DNA of 64,000 nt from Nonomuraea fuscirosea (GCF_003001935.1 NZ_PVNG01000022.1:169681-233680), one strand, 5' to 3'. Numbered from the stretch's first letter, positions 25,344-33,778 are shown. The notes: generated by a model not told the origin, from the sequence alone. Numbers and translations: made by a program.

Positions 25344-25802
25344 ATGACGATTCTGATCGCGTACGACGGTTCCGACGACGCCAAGGCCGCCATCGCCTTC
25401 GCCGGGCGGCAGTTCCCCGGGCAGCAGGCGGTCGTGCTGACGGTGTGGGAGCGCCTGGCGATGACCACGGCCCGCGCCTCGGCCGGGCTCATGATGACGT
25501 TCGACCAGACGGGCGTGGAGGACGAGGCGGTGGCCGAGGCGATGACCGCCCTGGCCCGGCAGGGGGCGGAGCTGGCCCGGCAGGCGGGGCTGGAGGCGAC
25601 GCCCCGGTGCGAGCCGGACTCCGTGGCCGTCTGGTCGACGATCGTGGACGTGGCCGACGAACTGGACGCCGACCTCATCGTGACCGGGACCAGAGGGCTG
25701 GGCGGGGTGCGTTCGCTGCTGCTGGGCAGCACCTCGGACCGGGTGCTGCACCACGCGCGGCGGCCGGTGCTGGTGGTGCCGGGCACGGAAAAGGACGACT
25801 GA
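25344..25802 (+). CDS. Universal stress protein (UspA family)
   Basis: 152 residues, one Usp domain. It opens MTILIAYDGSDDAKAAIAFA, and GTRGLGGVRSLLLGSTSDRVLHHARRPVLVVP carries the ATP-binding pattern G-2x-G-9x-G(S/T), so it is of the nucleotide-binding UspA/MJ0577 type. Usp proteins are induced by stress and starvation and act in the cytoplasm. GGAG 9 nt before ATG 25344 supports this start over the in-frame GTG at 25329. Confidence 0.85.
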   Translation: MTILIAYDGSDDAKAAIAFAGRQFPGQQAVVLTVWERLAMTTARASAGLMMTFDQTGVEDEAVAEAMTALARQGAELARQAGLEATPRCEPDSVAVWSTIVDVADELDADLIVTGTRGLGGVRSLLLGSTSDRVLHHARRPVLVVPGTEKDD

Positions 25803-26003
25803 GCGGGACGTCCGGCCGGTGATCCCGACCGGCCTCGGGACCGCGTCCGGTCGGGACCAGGACCGGAGCAGGACGTCCGGTGGGGAGCGGGACGTTCATC
25901 CTGGACCGGGATCGGCGCGGGACGTTCACCCGGCGTTGGTGGGGATCTGTCGGTGGGATAGGGCAGAGTGGGTTCCTCCTGGCGGGCAGGGGAGGCGAGG
26001 ACG

Positions 26004-27260
26004 ATGCCGGAGGAGCTGGCGCGCCGGCTCGGCACCACCGACGCGGTGGTCGTGGGGCTGAGCGCGATGATCGGCGCGGGCGTGTTCGCCGCCTTCGCCC
26101 CCGCCGCCGCGGCCGCCGGCGAATGGCTGCTGGTCTCGCTCGCGCTGGCCGCCGTCGTGGCCTACTGCAACGCCACCTCCTCGGCCCGCCTGGCCGCCCT
26201 CTACCCCGAGTCGGGCGGCACCTACGTCTACGGCAGGCGCCGCCTCGGGCCGCTGTGGGGTTACCTGGCCGGCTGGGGCTTCACGGTCGGCAAGACCGCC
26301 TCGTGCGCGGCGATGGCGCTCACGTTCGGCGCGTACGTGCTGCCGGGGCGCGAACGGCCGGCGGCCGTCGCGGCGGTGGCCGTGCTGACGGCGCTCAACC
26401 TCTTCGGGGTGCGCCGCTCGGCCGGCGCGGCGCGGGTGATCGTGGTCTTCGTGCTGGCCGTGCTCGCCGGGGTCGTCGTGGCCGGGCTGGTGGGTGACGA
26501 CGTGGTGCGGTGGTTCTCGTACACGCCGGACCCGGCGCTGATCAGCACTCACCCCTGGGGCGTGCTGCAGGCGGCCGGGCTGCTGTTCTTCGCCTTCGCC
26601 GGATACGCCAGGATCGCCACCCTCGGCGAGGAGGTGCGCGACCCGGCCCGCACCATCCCCCGGGCCGTCGGCATCGCGCTGGCCGTCACGCTCGTCGTCT
26701 ACCTGCTGGTCGCCCTGGCCGCGCTGCGTACGCTGAAGCCGGAGCTGCTGGCCAGATCCACCGCGCCGCTCACCGACCTGGTCAGGGAGGCCGGGTTCGG
26801 CTGGATGGCGCCCGTCGTGACGGTCGGGGCCGCGGTGGCGGCGCTCGGCGCGCTGCTGGCGCTGCTGCTCGGCGTCTCCCGCACGGTGCTGGCCATGGCG
26901 CGCGAGCGCGACCTGCCGGGGGCGCTGGCCGCCGTGGACCCGGTGCGGCAGGTGCCGAGGCGGGCCGAGCTGGCCGTGGGCGCGGCGGTGATCGTGCTGC
27001 TGCTGGTGGCCGACCTGCGCGGGGCGATCGGCTTCTCCTCGTTCGGCGTGCTGGTCTACTACGCCGTCGCCAACGCCTGCGCGCTCACGCTCGGCCGCGA
27101 GGAGGGGGCGCCGCCGCGCGTCGTCCCCGTGCTGGGGCTGGTGCTCTGCCTGGTGCTGGCGGCGACGTTGCCCCTGGCGTCGGTGCTGGCCGGGGTCGCG
27201 GTGTTCGCCGTCGGCTGGGTGATCTACGCGGTGCGTCGAGGGCGTACGATGTCCTCATGA
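26004..27260 (+). CDS. APC-family amino acid permease
   Basis: 418 residues with about 12 membrane helices. AVVVGLSAMIGAGVFAAFAPA is the TM1 signature of the amino acid-polyamine-organocation family (unwound GAG). GGTYVYGRRRLGPLWGYLAGWGF and FFAFAGYARIATLGEEVRDPARTIPRAVG are the conserved TM3 and TM6 regions. The substrate is probably an amino acid or amine. Strong GGAGGCGAGG upstream of the ATG. Its TGA overlaps the ATG of a ten-codon frame rich in Met codons that precedes a methionyl-tRNA synthetase gene, raising the possibility of a methionine link. Confidence 0.85.
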   Translation: MPEELARRLGTTDAVVVGLSAMIGAGVFAAFAPAAAAAGEWLLVSLALAAVVAYCNATSSARLAALYPESGGTYVYGRRRLGPLWGYLAGWGFTVGKTASCAAMALTFGAYVLPGRERPAAVAAVAVLTALNLFGVRRSAGAARVIVVFVLAVLAGVVVAGLVGDDVVRWFSYTPDPALISTHPWGVLQAAGLLFFAFAGYARIATLGEEVRDPARTIPRAVGIALAVTLVVYLLVALAALRTLKPELLARSTAPLTDLVREAGFGWMAPVVTVGAAVAALGALLALLLGVSRTVLAMARERDLPGALAAVDPVRQVPRRAELAVGAAVIVLLLVADLRGAIGFSSFGVLVYYAVANACALTLGREEGAPPRVVPVLGLVLCLVLAATLPLASVLAGVAVFAVGWVIYAVRRGRTMSS

Positions 27261-27289
27261 CGACTCGCGCGGTGATGATGACCCCCTAG
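27257..27289 (+). CDS. Candidate leader peptide MTTRAVMMTP before metG
   Basis: A ten-codon frame whose ATG overlaps the permease stop (ATGA), ending TAG at 27287-27289. Codons 7 and 8 are consecutive ATG (Met), and the next gene encodes methionyl-tRNA synthetase, the arrangement expected of an attenuation leader sensing charged tRNA-Met. No independent ribosome-binding site at good spacing is visible; translation could be coupled to the permease. The Met codons fall in the internal bulge of a hairpin (27269-27301). The frame is seen directly; its translation and role are inferred. Confidence 0.45.
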   Translation: MTTRAVMMTP

Positions 27290-27364
27290 GGGGTCCACCG
27301 CCACGTTCACGTTGAGGCCCTGCTAGCCGGGGCCTCTCGTCGTGTCCGGGGCCCCACGGGAGGC
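27269..27364 (+). promoter_or_regulatory. Candidate attenuator with alternative hairpins upstream of metG
   Basis: Hairpin 1: GCGGTG (27269-27274) pairs with CACCGC (27296-27301), enclosing GACCCC/GGGGTC around the leader stop codon. Hairpin 2: GAGGCCC (27314-27320) with GGGCCTC (27330-27336). Hairpin 3: GCCUCUCGU (27332-27340) with ACGGGAGGC (27356-27364), nine pairs including one U-G, which would bury the GGGAGG ribosome-binding site of metG. Hairpins 2 and 3 share 27332-27336 and cannot coexist. Pairings were found by eye. Confidence 0.45.
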
Positions 27365-27369
27365 ATCCG

Positions 27370-28803
27370 ATGTACATCACGACGACCATCCCCTACGTCA
27401 ACGCCCGGCCCCACCTCGGCCACGCCCTGGAACTCGTCCAGGCCGACGTGCTGGCCAGGCACCACCGGCGGCGGGGCGAGCCCGTACGGTTCCAGACCGG
27501 CACCGACGACAACTCGCTGAAGAACGTGCTGGCCGCGGAGGCGGCGGGCGTGCCGGTGCGCGAGCTGGTCGACCGGAACGCCGCCGCGTTCGAGGGCCTG
27601 CGCGGGCCGCTCGCCCTGTCGTTCGACTCCTTCATCAGGACCAGCACCCACCCCGCGCACCGTGAGGGCGTCGAGCGCATCTGGCGGGAGACCGGGCACG
27701 ACCTCTACCAGCGCCACTACGAGGGGCTCTACTGCGTTGGCTGCGAGCAGTTCTACCCCGAAGGGCCCTGCCCCGACGGGCACGAGGCGCCGCTGCAGCG
27801 CGTCTCCGAGCAGAACTGGTTCTTCCGCCTCTCCCGCTACCAGGACGACCTGTACGCCCTGATCAGCAGCGGCCGACTACGGATCGAGCCCGCCGCGCGC
27901 CGCAACGAGGTGCTGGCCTTCGTCGCGGCCGGACTCGACGACATCAGCGTCTCCCGCTCCGCCGCCCGGGCCAGAGGGTGGGGGATCCCGGTGCCCGGCG
28001 ATCCCGCCCAGGTGGTGTACGTGTGGTGGGACGCGCTGGCCAACTACATCACCGCGCTGAATGACGGTGGCGGTGGCGATTACGAGCGGTGGTGGGTGCG
28101 TGAGCCGAGCAAGGTCCATCTCGTGGGCAAGGGGGTGATCCGCTTCCACGCGGTGTACTGGCCGGCCATGCTGCTGTCCGCCGGGCGTCCGCTGCCCACG
28201 GCGATCTTCGTGCACGACTACCTCACGGCCGACGGGCGCAAGATCAGCAAGTCGTCGGGGAACGCCGCCGATCCGGCGGCGCTCGTGCGGGCGTACGGGA
28301 CGGACGCGGTGCGGTGGTGGCTGCTGCGCGAGGTGCCGCGCGTGGGCGACGCCGACTTCACCGAGGCGCGGCTGGTCGCCAGGGCCGACGAGGATCTGGC
28401 CAACGGCCTGGGGAACCTGGTCAGCCGGGTCGCCACGATGGTCGTCCGCTTCCTGGACGGCCACGTACCCGAGGAGGGGGAGCCGCTCGCGGAGGTGGAC
28501 GGCGTGGTGGACGCGGCGCTGGCGGAGTTCGACTTCCGGCGGGCGGCGCTGGCGGTGTGGACGCTCGTCGAGGAGGCCAACCGGTACGTCGAGCTCGCCC
28601 GGCCCTGGCAGCAGTCGCCGCGCGAGCGGGAGGCGTCGCTGGGCACGCTGGTGCGGACCTGCCGGGAGCTGGCCGTGCAGCTGGAGCCGTTCCTGCCGGG
28701 CGCGGCGGCACGTGTGTCGGCGGCGGTCGGCGCCGGCCGCCTGACCCGGCCCGAGCCGCTCTTCCCCCGCCACGCGCGCCCGGCGGCACGCGGCACGGCC
28801 TGA
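27370..28803 (+). CDS. metG: Methionyl-tRNA synthetase (short form)
   Basis: 477 residues. HIGH-type PHLGHAL is at residues 14-20 and KISKS at about 291-295. The zinc-knuckle region is present as YCVGCEQFYPEGPCPDGHEAP. The anticodon-binding helical domain fills the C-terminus and there is no C-terminal tRNA-binding (Trbp111-like) domain. It charges tRNA-Met. Many actinobacteria also keep a housekeeping enzyme elsewhere, so this could be a second, perhaps inhibitor-resistant, copy; I cannot decide from one window. GGGAGG 6 nt before the ATG may be masked by the leader hairpin described at 27269-27364. Confidence 0.88.
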   Translation: MYITTTIPYVNARPHLGHALELVQADVLARHHRRRGEPVRFQTGTDDNSLKNVLAAEAAGVPVRELVDRNAAAFEGLRGPLALSFDSFIRTSTHPAHREGVERIWRETGHDLYQRHYEGLYCVGCEQFYPEGPCPDGHEAPLQRVSEQNWFFRLSRYQDDLYALISSGRLRIEPAARRNEVLAFVAAGLDDISVSRSAARARGWGIPVPGDPAQVVYVWWDALANYITALNDGGGGDYERWWVREPSKVHLVGKGVIRFHAVYWPAMLLSAGRPLPTAIFVHDYLTADGRKISKSSGNAADPAALVRAYGTDAVRWWLLREVPRVGDADFTEARLVARADEDLANGLGNLVSRVATMVVRFLDGHVPEEGEPLAEVDGVVDAALAEFDFRRAALAVWTLVEEANRYVELARPWQQSPREREASLGTLVRTCRELAVQLEPFLPGAAARVSAAVGAGRLTRPEPLFPRHARPAARGTA

Positions 28804-28932
28804 CCGCGCCGCCGCGCGGCAGGTCCGACGGCGGCTCACTGAACGATGGCGGGGTCGTGCGGCGTGGCTGTTGACGGCGGGTCGGCAGGAGCTTAGTTTG
28901 GCGCACACCGACCAGCCGGTATGGAGGCGCGC

Positions 28933-29910
28933 ATGCCCACAGTCGAGACCCTTCGCGGCCCCGTCGACGTCGGCGAGCTCGGGCAGACGCTGATGCACGA
29001 GCACGTCTTCGTGGTCGCCACCGAGCACCTGGAGAACTACGGCAGGGGCGCCTGGTGGGACGAGGAGGAACGGATCGCCGACGCCGTCACCAAGCTGCGC
29101 GCGGTGGCCGCCAAGGGCGTGCGCACGATCGTCGACCCGACGGTGTGGGGCCTCGGCCGGCACATTCCGCGCATCCTTCGCGTCTCCGAGCAGGTGCCCG
29201 GCCTCAACATCATCGTGGCCACCGGCATCTACGTCTTCGAGGAGCTGCCCCACACCTACACCTTCCGCGGCCCCGGCCTGATCATCGACCGCCCCGACCC
29301 GATGATCGACGACTTCGTCCGCGACCTGACCGAGGGCATCGCCGGCACCGGCGTCAAGGCGGCCTTCCTCAAGTGCGCCGTGGACGCGAAGGGCCTGACG
29401 CCCGGCGTCGAGCGCATCTGCCGGTCCGTCGCGCAGGCCCACCTGCGGACGGGCGCGCCCATCACCGTGCACACGAACTCCGCCGAGCGCAGCGGTCTCC
29501 TCGCGCTCGACCTGTTCGCCAAGGAGGGCGTCGACCTGTGCAAAGTGGTCGTCGGGCACGCCGGCGACAGCAACGACCTCGACTACCTCATGCGCCTGGC
29601 CGACACCGGCGCGACCCTCGGGATGGACCGGTTCGGCCTGGACGTCTACAACCCGACGGCGCAGCGCGTGGCCACGATCGCGGCGCTGTGCGAGCGCGGA
29701 TACGCCGACCGCATGGTCCTCAGCCACGACACGGCCTGCTTCATGGACTACTTCGGCGGCGACTGGGAGGAGACCCGCAGCACGCTCGCGCCGAACTGGC
29801 GCTACGATCACATTCACGACGACGTTTTGGCCGCACTGCTGGGCTTGGGTGTGACCGATGACCAGATTGAGCAGATGCTGGTGTTCAACCCGAAGCGCTA
29901 CTTCTCGTAA
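28933..29910 (+). CDS. Phosphotriesterase-family metallohydrolase
   Basis: 325 residues. The TIM-barrel metal ligands can be followed: HEH in TLMHEHVFVV, a lysine (probably carboxylated) in AAFLKCAVD, His in ITVHTNS, His in VVGHAGDSND, and Asp in VLSHDTACF. That is the amidohydrolase layout of phosphotriesterases and the related lactonases/PHP proteins. Physiological substrates are often lactones or unknown; phosphotriester hydrolysis need not be the natural role. I choose ATG 28933 because GGAGG is 6 nt upstream and the protein then begins MPTVETLRGPV. Confidence 0.85.
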   Translation: MPTVETLRGPVDVGELGQTLMHEHVFVVATEHLENYGRGAWWDEEERIADAVTKLRAVAAKGVRTIVDPTVWGLGRHIPRILRVSEQVPGLNIIVATGIYVFEELPHTYTFRGPGLIIDRPDPMIDDFVRDLTEGIAGTGVKAAFLKCAVDAKGLTPGVERICRSVAQAHLRTGAPITVHTNSAERSGLLALDLFAKEGVDLCKVVVGHAGDSNDLDYLMRLADTGATLGMDRFGLDVYNPTAQRVATIAALCERGYADRMVLSHDTACFMDYFGGDWEETRSTLAPNWRYDHIHDDVLAALLGLGVTDDQIEQMLVFNPKRYFS

Positions 29911-29951
29911 AGTGGTCGGATCGGGAAAGCAACGCGGGTAGGTGGAGCTGG

Positions 29952-30338
29952 GTGACTTCGGAGCAGGCCTTGTCGATAAGCCTCGGACTCCAGGGACCTT
30001 GCGTCATCGCGCGGCTGACGGGGGATTTCGATTTCGGGTCGGCGGCCGAGGTTCGCGATCGCGTCACCAAGGCGCTCGATCTCACCCAGCCCCCGATGCT
30101 CGTCATCGACATGCAGGCGGTGGCCGTCTGCGACTCCTCGGGTCTTTCCGTCCTGGTCTATCTGCACAAGGCCGTCACCGCCTCGGGCGGCAGGCTGCTG
30201 CTGTCGGGGCTCAACGGCAGGTGCAAGCACCTGTTCGCGATCACCGCGCTGGACAAGTTCTTCGACATCCGCTCCACGGCCGAGCTGGCCATCGCGGAAC
30301 TCAACGAAGAGGGGAATCCGCCGCCGTTTACCGGGTAG
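29952..30338 (+). CDS. STAS-domain anti-sigma-factor antagonist
   Basis: 128 residues. A single STAS domain with VIARLTGDFDFGSAAEVRDRV and the phosphorylatable-serine loop VCDSSGLSVLVYLHK, the pattern of SpoIIAA/RsbV-type anti-anti-sigma factors. When unphosphorylated these bind an RsbW-like kinase and free its sigma factor. The sigma-70 gene starts 9 bp downstream, so the two are likely co-transcribed. GTG start with GGTGGAG 4 nt upstream. The cognate kinase is not adjacent; the MEDS/HATPase protein at 22465 is one candidate. Confidence 0.85.
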   Translation: MTSEQALSISLGLQGPCVIARLTGDFDFGSAAEVRDRVTKALDLTQPPMLVIDMQAVAVCDSSGLSVLVYLHKAVTASGGRLLLSGLNGRCKHLFAITALDKFFDIRSTAELAIAELNEEGNPPPFTG

Positions 30339-30347
30339 TGCCCGGGC

Positions 30348-31241
30348 ATGTCGGCCGACGAGCCCGATCTGCTCGGCACGTACCTGGAGCAGATCGGAAA
30401 AATCCCCTTGCTCTCCGCCGCGGACGAAGTGGACCTCGCCCGGCGGATCGAGGCAGGCCTGTACGCGGGCCATCTGATCGAGCGTGGTGAGGGCACGCCA
30501 GAACTCCACCGCGTCGCACGTGACGGGCGGCGCGCCAAGGACCTGCTGATCAGGTCCAACCTCCGGCTGGTCGTGGCCGCAGCCAGGCGTTACTCCTACC
30601 GGGGGCTGCCGATGCTGGACGTCATCCAGGAGGGGAACCTCGGGCTCATCAGAGCCGTGGAGAAGTTCGACTACACGCGCGGCTACAAGTTCTCCACGTA
30701 CGGGATGTGGTGGATCCGCCAGGCGATCGAGCGCGGCATCCACGACAAGAGCCGTACCGTGCGGCTGCCCATCCACGTGGCGGAGGAGCTGTCGCGGCTG
30801 ATCAGGGTCGAGCGCCGGCTGGCCGCCGAGCTGGGCCGCGAGCCGACCGAGGCGGAGCTGGGCGAGGTGGCCGAGCGGTCGCCGGCCCAGGTGGCGGCGT
30901 TGCGCCGGCTCGGCCAGGAGATGGTCAGCCTGGACCTGCCGGTGGGGGAGCACGGCGAGAGCCGGATCGGCGACATGATCGCCGACGAGGAGGGCCCGCA
31001 GGTGCAGGAGTTCACCGAGCGCCGCGCGCTCGGCGCGGAGCTGCGCGCGGTGGTCACGACGCTGCCGCCGCGCGAGGCCTTCGTGATCAGGCGCCGGTAC
31101 GGTCTGGCCGGGCAGGAGGCCCAGAGCTACACCGAGATCGCCGAGCAGCTCGGCCTGACCAGGGAGCGCATCCGCCAGCTGGAGAAACAGGCGTTGCGGC
31201 GGCTCAGGGAGGGCGGGCCGCTGCTGGCGTGGGCCTCCTGA
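30348..31241 (+). CDS. RNA polymerase sigma-70 factor, group 2 type
   Basis: 297 residues with regions 1.2 (DLLGTYLEQIGKIPLL), 2 (RSNLRLVVAAARRYSYRGLPMLDVIQEGNLGLIRAVEKFDY ... FSTYGMWWIRQAI), 3 and 4 (SYTEIAEQLGLTRERIRQLEKQALRRLR). Region 1.1 is missing, so it is an HrdB/SigA-like, non-essential group 2 factor; the near-canonical 2.4 and 4.2 helices suggest promoters like those of the principal factor. It follows a STAS antagonist by 9 bp, suggesting post-translational control. Expression is on the plus strand from the STAS promoter. Confidence 0.88.
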   Translation: MSADEPDLLGTYLEQIGKIPLLSAADEVDLARRIEAGLYAGHLIERGEGTPELHRVARDGRRAKDLLIRSNLRLVVAAARRYSYRGLPMLDVIQEGNLGLIRAVEKFDYTRGYKFSTYGMWWIRQAIERGIHDKSRTVRLPIHVAEELSRLIRVERRLAAELGREPTEAELGEVAERSPAQVAALRRLGQEMVSLDLPVGEHGESRIGDMIADEEGPQVQEFTERRALGAELRAVVTTLPPREAFVIRRRYGLAGQEAQSYTEIAEQLGLTRERIRQLEKQALRRLREGGPLLAWAS

Positions 31242-31258
31242 GACGGGCCACGACTTGG

Positions 31259-31316
31259 GCGGATAAAGCCGATATAAGCGGATAACCGTTCTATATCGAA
31301 TCTTGCACGTCGTGCA
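31259..31316. promoter_or_regulatory. Direct repeat and palindrome upstream of secreted-protein gene
   Basis: GCGGATAA occurs at 31259-31266 and 31278-31285, 19 bp apart start to start. A 13-bp perfect palindrome TGCACGTCGTGCA lies at 31304-31316. All are in an AT-rich stretch about 90-145 bp before the start of the secreted protein, where an upstream promoter/operator would sit. Confidence 0.35.
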
Positions 31317-31402
31317 TGATTTTGTCCTGGTGCCTGATAGTAGTCGAAGAGACACGGGTCGCGGCCAGAGGGGGACGCGACCGTTTCGATTCTGGGGGCA
31401 GA

Positions 31403-31840
31403 ATGTACAAGCGCCTCGCCGGCGCGGCCTTAGTGGCCGCTGCCGCGACTTCGCTCATGGCCACGCCCGCCGGCGCGTCCACATCCGCGCGGACCTCGTT
31501 CGCGGCGGAGACCGCCACGACGACGGCCGCTCGTCAGCTGATCCGCACCAAGGTCTCCTGGGGCCGGTGCAAGGACACCTGCCGGATCAACGTCCGGATC
31601 ACGAACATCTCCCGCAAGTACCTCTACCGCGTCAAGCTGAACGCGCGGCTGAGCGTCAACGGCAGGTCGGTCGGCAGCTGCTACGACTACGTCGGCACCA
31701 TCAAGCCGCGCAAGGTCCGCTACGCCGCCTGCACCGTACGCACGCGGGCGCTGTCGCAGAGGTGGAACAACTTCCTGGACGGCTGGGCCTACTTCAACCG
31801 CCACGCCAAGACCAGCGTGGCCTACCGCTACTACCGCTGA
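31403..31840 (+). CDS. Secreted basic protein, unknown function
   Basis: 145 residues. A signal peptide (MYKRLAGAALVAAAATSLMATPAGAS) is followed by a basic mature domain with four cysteines in two closely spaced groups (RCKDTC, then SCYDY and ACTV), consistent with two disulphides, and a Tyr/Arg-rich C-terminus. I do not recognise the family. ATG 31403 has GGGGG 6 nt upstream; the frame opens earlier without a good start. A strong terminator shared with a convergent small gene follows. Confidence 0.65.
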   Translation: MYKRLAGAALVAAAATSLMATPAGASTSARTSFAAETATTTAARQLIRTKVSWGRCKDTCRINVRITNISRKYLYRVKLNARLSVNGRSVGSCYDYVGTIKPRKVRYAACTVRTRALSQRWNNFLDGWAYFNRHAKTSVAYRYYR

Positions 31841-31848
31841 GCGAGTGA

Positions 31849-31877
31849 GGGGGCCGGCCGGCAGCGGCCCGGCCCCC
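31849..31877. terminator. Bidirectional GC-rich terminator
   Basis: GGGGGCCGG / CCGGCCCCC, 9-bp perfect stem with an 11-nt loop, between the convergent stops at 31840 and 31884. Confidence 0.65.
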
Positions 31878-31883
31878 CAGGGC

Positions 31884-31970
31884 TCACGCGGTGACGAGGA
31901 GCGCTACCCCGATCAGCACCACGACCGGGACGACCCACATCACGGCCTCGACAGCGAACTCCTTGTACAT
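31884..31970 (-). CDS. 28-residue single-pass membrane peptide
   Basis: A tiny gene: 28 codons plus TGA, with AAGGAGA 9 nt before the ATG. The peptide starts MYKEFAVEAVMW and continues with a hydrophobic run (VVPVVVLIGVALLVTA) to its end, enough for one membrane helix. It has no recognisable family; it is not KdpF by sequence. Located 82 bp after ilvD on the same strand and before the shared terminator. Short size alone would be weak, but the good ribosome-binding site, clean hydrophobicity and terminator placement support it. Confidence 0.55.
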   Translation of the reverse strand: MYKEFAVEAVMWVVPVVVLIGVALLVTA

Positions 31971-32052
31971 CGCGGAAGTCTCCTTCAAGGGCGAGGGCGG
32001 CAAACGTCATTGCGCAGCATAGCCGCCCTCACCCCGTGTTCGGTCCGCGACC

Positions 32053-33702
32053 TCAGGCCGTGACGGCGCCGTCGGAGGCGGAGGCGACGGTGGCCACGTA
32101 CTTGGTCAGCACGCCGCGCTCGACGGGCCGGTCGGGACGCTGCCAGGCGGCCCGGCGTGCGGCCAGTTCCTCCTCGGGGACGAGCAGGTCCAGGGTGCCG
32201 GCCGCGCTGTCGATCACGATGGCGTCGCCGTCACGGACCAGGGCGATCGGGCCGCCGTGGTACGCCTCGGGCGCCACGTGCCCGATGACCAGCCCGTGCG
32301 AGACCCCGCTGAAGCGGCCGTCGGTGACCAGGGCGACCGAACTGCCGAGACCCCGTCCCACGAGCGGGCCGGTGATCGAAAGCATCTCGCGCATGCCGGG
32401 CCCGCCCGCCGGGCCCTCGTAGCGGACCACGATGACGTCGCCGGCCACGATCTGTCCCTGCTGGATCGCGGTGTAGCAGTCGGCCTCGGAGTCGAACACG
32501 CGGGCCGGGCCCTCGTGGCGGAAGTCGTCCTTGCCGCCGAGCTTGAGCACGCAGCCGCCCGGGGCGAGCGAGCCGCGCAGGATGGCCAGCGCGCCGCGCG
32601 GCTTGAACGGCCGGTCGGCACCGGCCACCACGGTCTGGCCGGGGGTCTCCCGGGCGTCGGCGGCGACGTCGGCCAGGCTGCGGCCGTCGACGAGGGTGAC
32701 GTTCTCGCGCAGCAGCCCGGCCTCCAGCAGGCGGCGGACCACCAGGGCGGTGCCGCCGGCCCGCCACAGGTCCAGGGCGGTGCCGTCGCCGCCGCTGGGC
32801 TTGAGCCCGGTGATGATCGGGACCTGGCGGCAGATCTCGCCGATCCGGTCGATCTCCAGCGGCAGCCCGGCCTCGCGGGCGATGGCCAGCAGGTGCAGCA
32901 CGGCGTTCGTGGAGCCGCCCATGGCGGCCACCGACACGATCGCATTGTGCAGCGCGTCGGCGGTCAGCACCTTGGAGGGGCGGGCGTCGGCGGCCAGCGC
33001 GCGCATGGCGATCTCGCCCACGCGGCGGGCGGCGGCCTCCTTGTCGGGGACGGTGGCCGGGATGTCGCCGACGCCGAACGGGGCCAGGCCGAGGAAGTCG
33101 GCGACGGTGCCCATGGTGTTGGCGGTGTACTGGGCGGCGCAGGTGCCCGCCCCCGGGCAGGCGTGCTTGGCCAGGTCGTCGAGGTCGGCCTGGTCCATCC
33201 GGCCGACCTCGCGCTCGCCGAGCGCCTCCCACATGTCCTGGATGGTCACGTCCTTTCCGCGCCAGCGGCCCGGCAGCATGCTGCCGCTGTAGAGGACGAC
33301 CGAGGGCACGTCCAGCCTGGCCAGCGCCATGATCGCGGCCGGTACGGTCTTGTCGCAGCCGACGATGGCCACCAGCGCGTCGAAGCCGTGCGCGCGGCCC
33401 ATCAGCTCGATGGAGTCGGCGATGACCTCGCGGCTGATCAGCGAGGTGCGCATGCCGGGGGTGTGCATGGTGAGGTTGTCGGAGACGGCGATCGTGTTGA
33501 ACTCCATGGGCAGCCCGCCCGCCGCGCGCACGCCCTCGGCCACCTGGGCGGCCAGGTCGCGGTGGTTGAGGTTGCACGGCATCGTGCCGGTCCAGGTGGA
33601 GGCGATGCCGACCACGGGCCGGCGCATCTCCTCCTCCGACAGGCCCATGGCGTACAGGTGGGATCGGGCCGGTGCGCGGTCGGGATCGTCGGCGATGCTC
33701 AA
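32053..33702 (-). CDS. ilvD: Dihydroxy-acid dehydratase
   Basis: 549 residues. Iron-sulphur cysteines are visible in TMPCNLNHRDLA (C43), IVGCDKTVPA and the CPGAGTCAAQYTANTM block. VTDGRFSGVSHGLVIGHVAPEA and EFNTIAVSDNLTMHTPGMRTSLISREVIADS are the other family signatures. IlvD/Edd enzymes dehydrate 2,3-dihydroxy-acids; here branched-chain amino acid synthesis (isoleucine/valine) is expected, though sugar-acid dehydratase activity in the same family cannot be excluded. No other ilv genes are nearby. The start at 33702 gives a standard N-terminus (ARSHLYAMGLSEEEMRRPVVGI). Confidence 0.9.
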   Translation of the reverse strand: MSIADDPDRAPARSHLYAMGLSEEEMRRPVVGIASTWTGTMPCNLNHRDLAAQVAEGVRAAGGLPMEFNTIAVSDNLTMHTPGMRTSLISREVIADSIELMGRAHGFDALVAIVGCDKTVPAAIMALARLDVPSVVLYSGSMLPGRWRGKDVTIQDMWEALGEREVGRMDQADLDDLAKHACPGAGTCAAQYTANTMGTVADFLGLAPFGVGDIPATVPDKEAAARRVGEIAMRALAADARPSKVLTADALHNAIVSVAAMGGSTNAVLHLLAIAREAGLPLEIDRIGEICRQVPIITGLKPSGGDGTALDLWRAGGTALVVRRLLEAGLLRENVTLVDGRSLADVAADARETPGQTVVAGADRPFKPRGALAILRGSLAPGGCVLKLGGKDDFRHEGPARVFDSEADCYTAIQQGQIVAGDVIVVRYEGPAGGPGMREMLSITGPLVGRGLGSSVALVTDGRFSGVSHGLVIGHVAPEAYHGGPIALVRDGDAIVIDSAAGTLDLLVPEEELAARRAAWQRPDRPVERGVLTKYVATVASASDGAVTA

Positions 33703-33778
33703 GGGAAAACCTCCGATGTTCGGTTCGCTGCCTCCCCATGATGCTGCGCCCGCCGTCGCCGGTGGACCCCGGCCCCCC

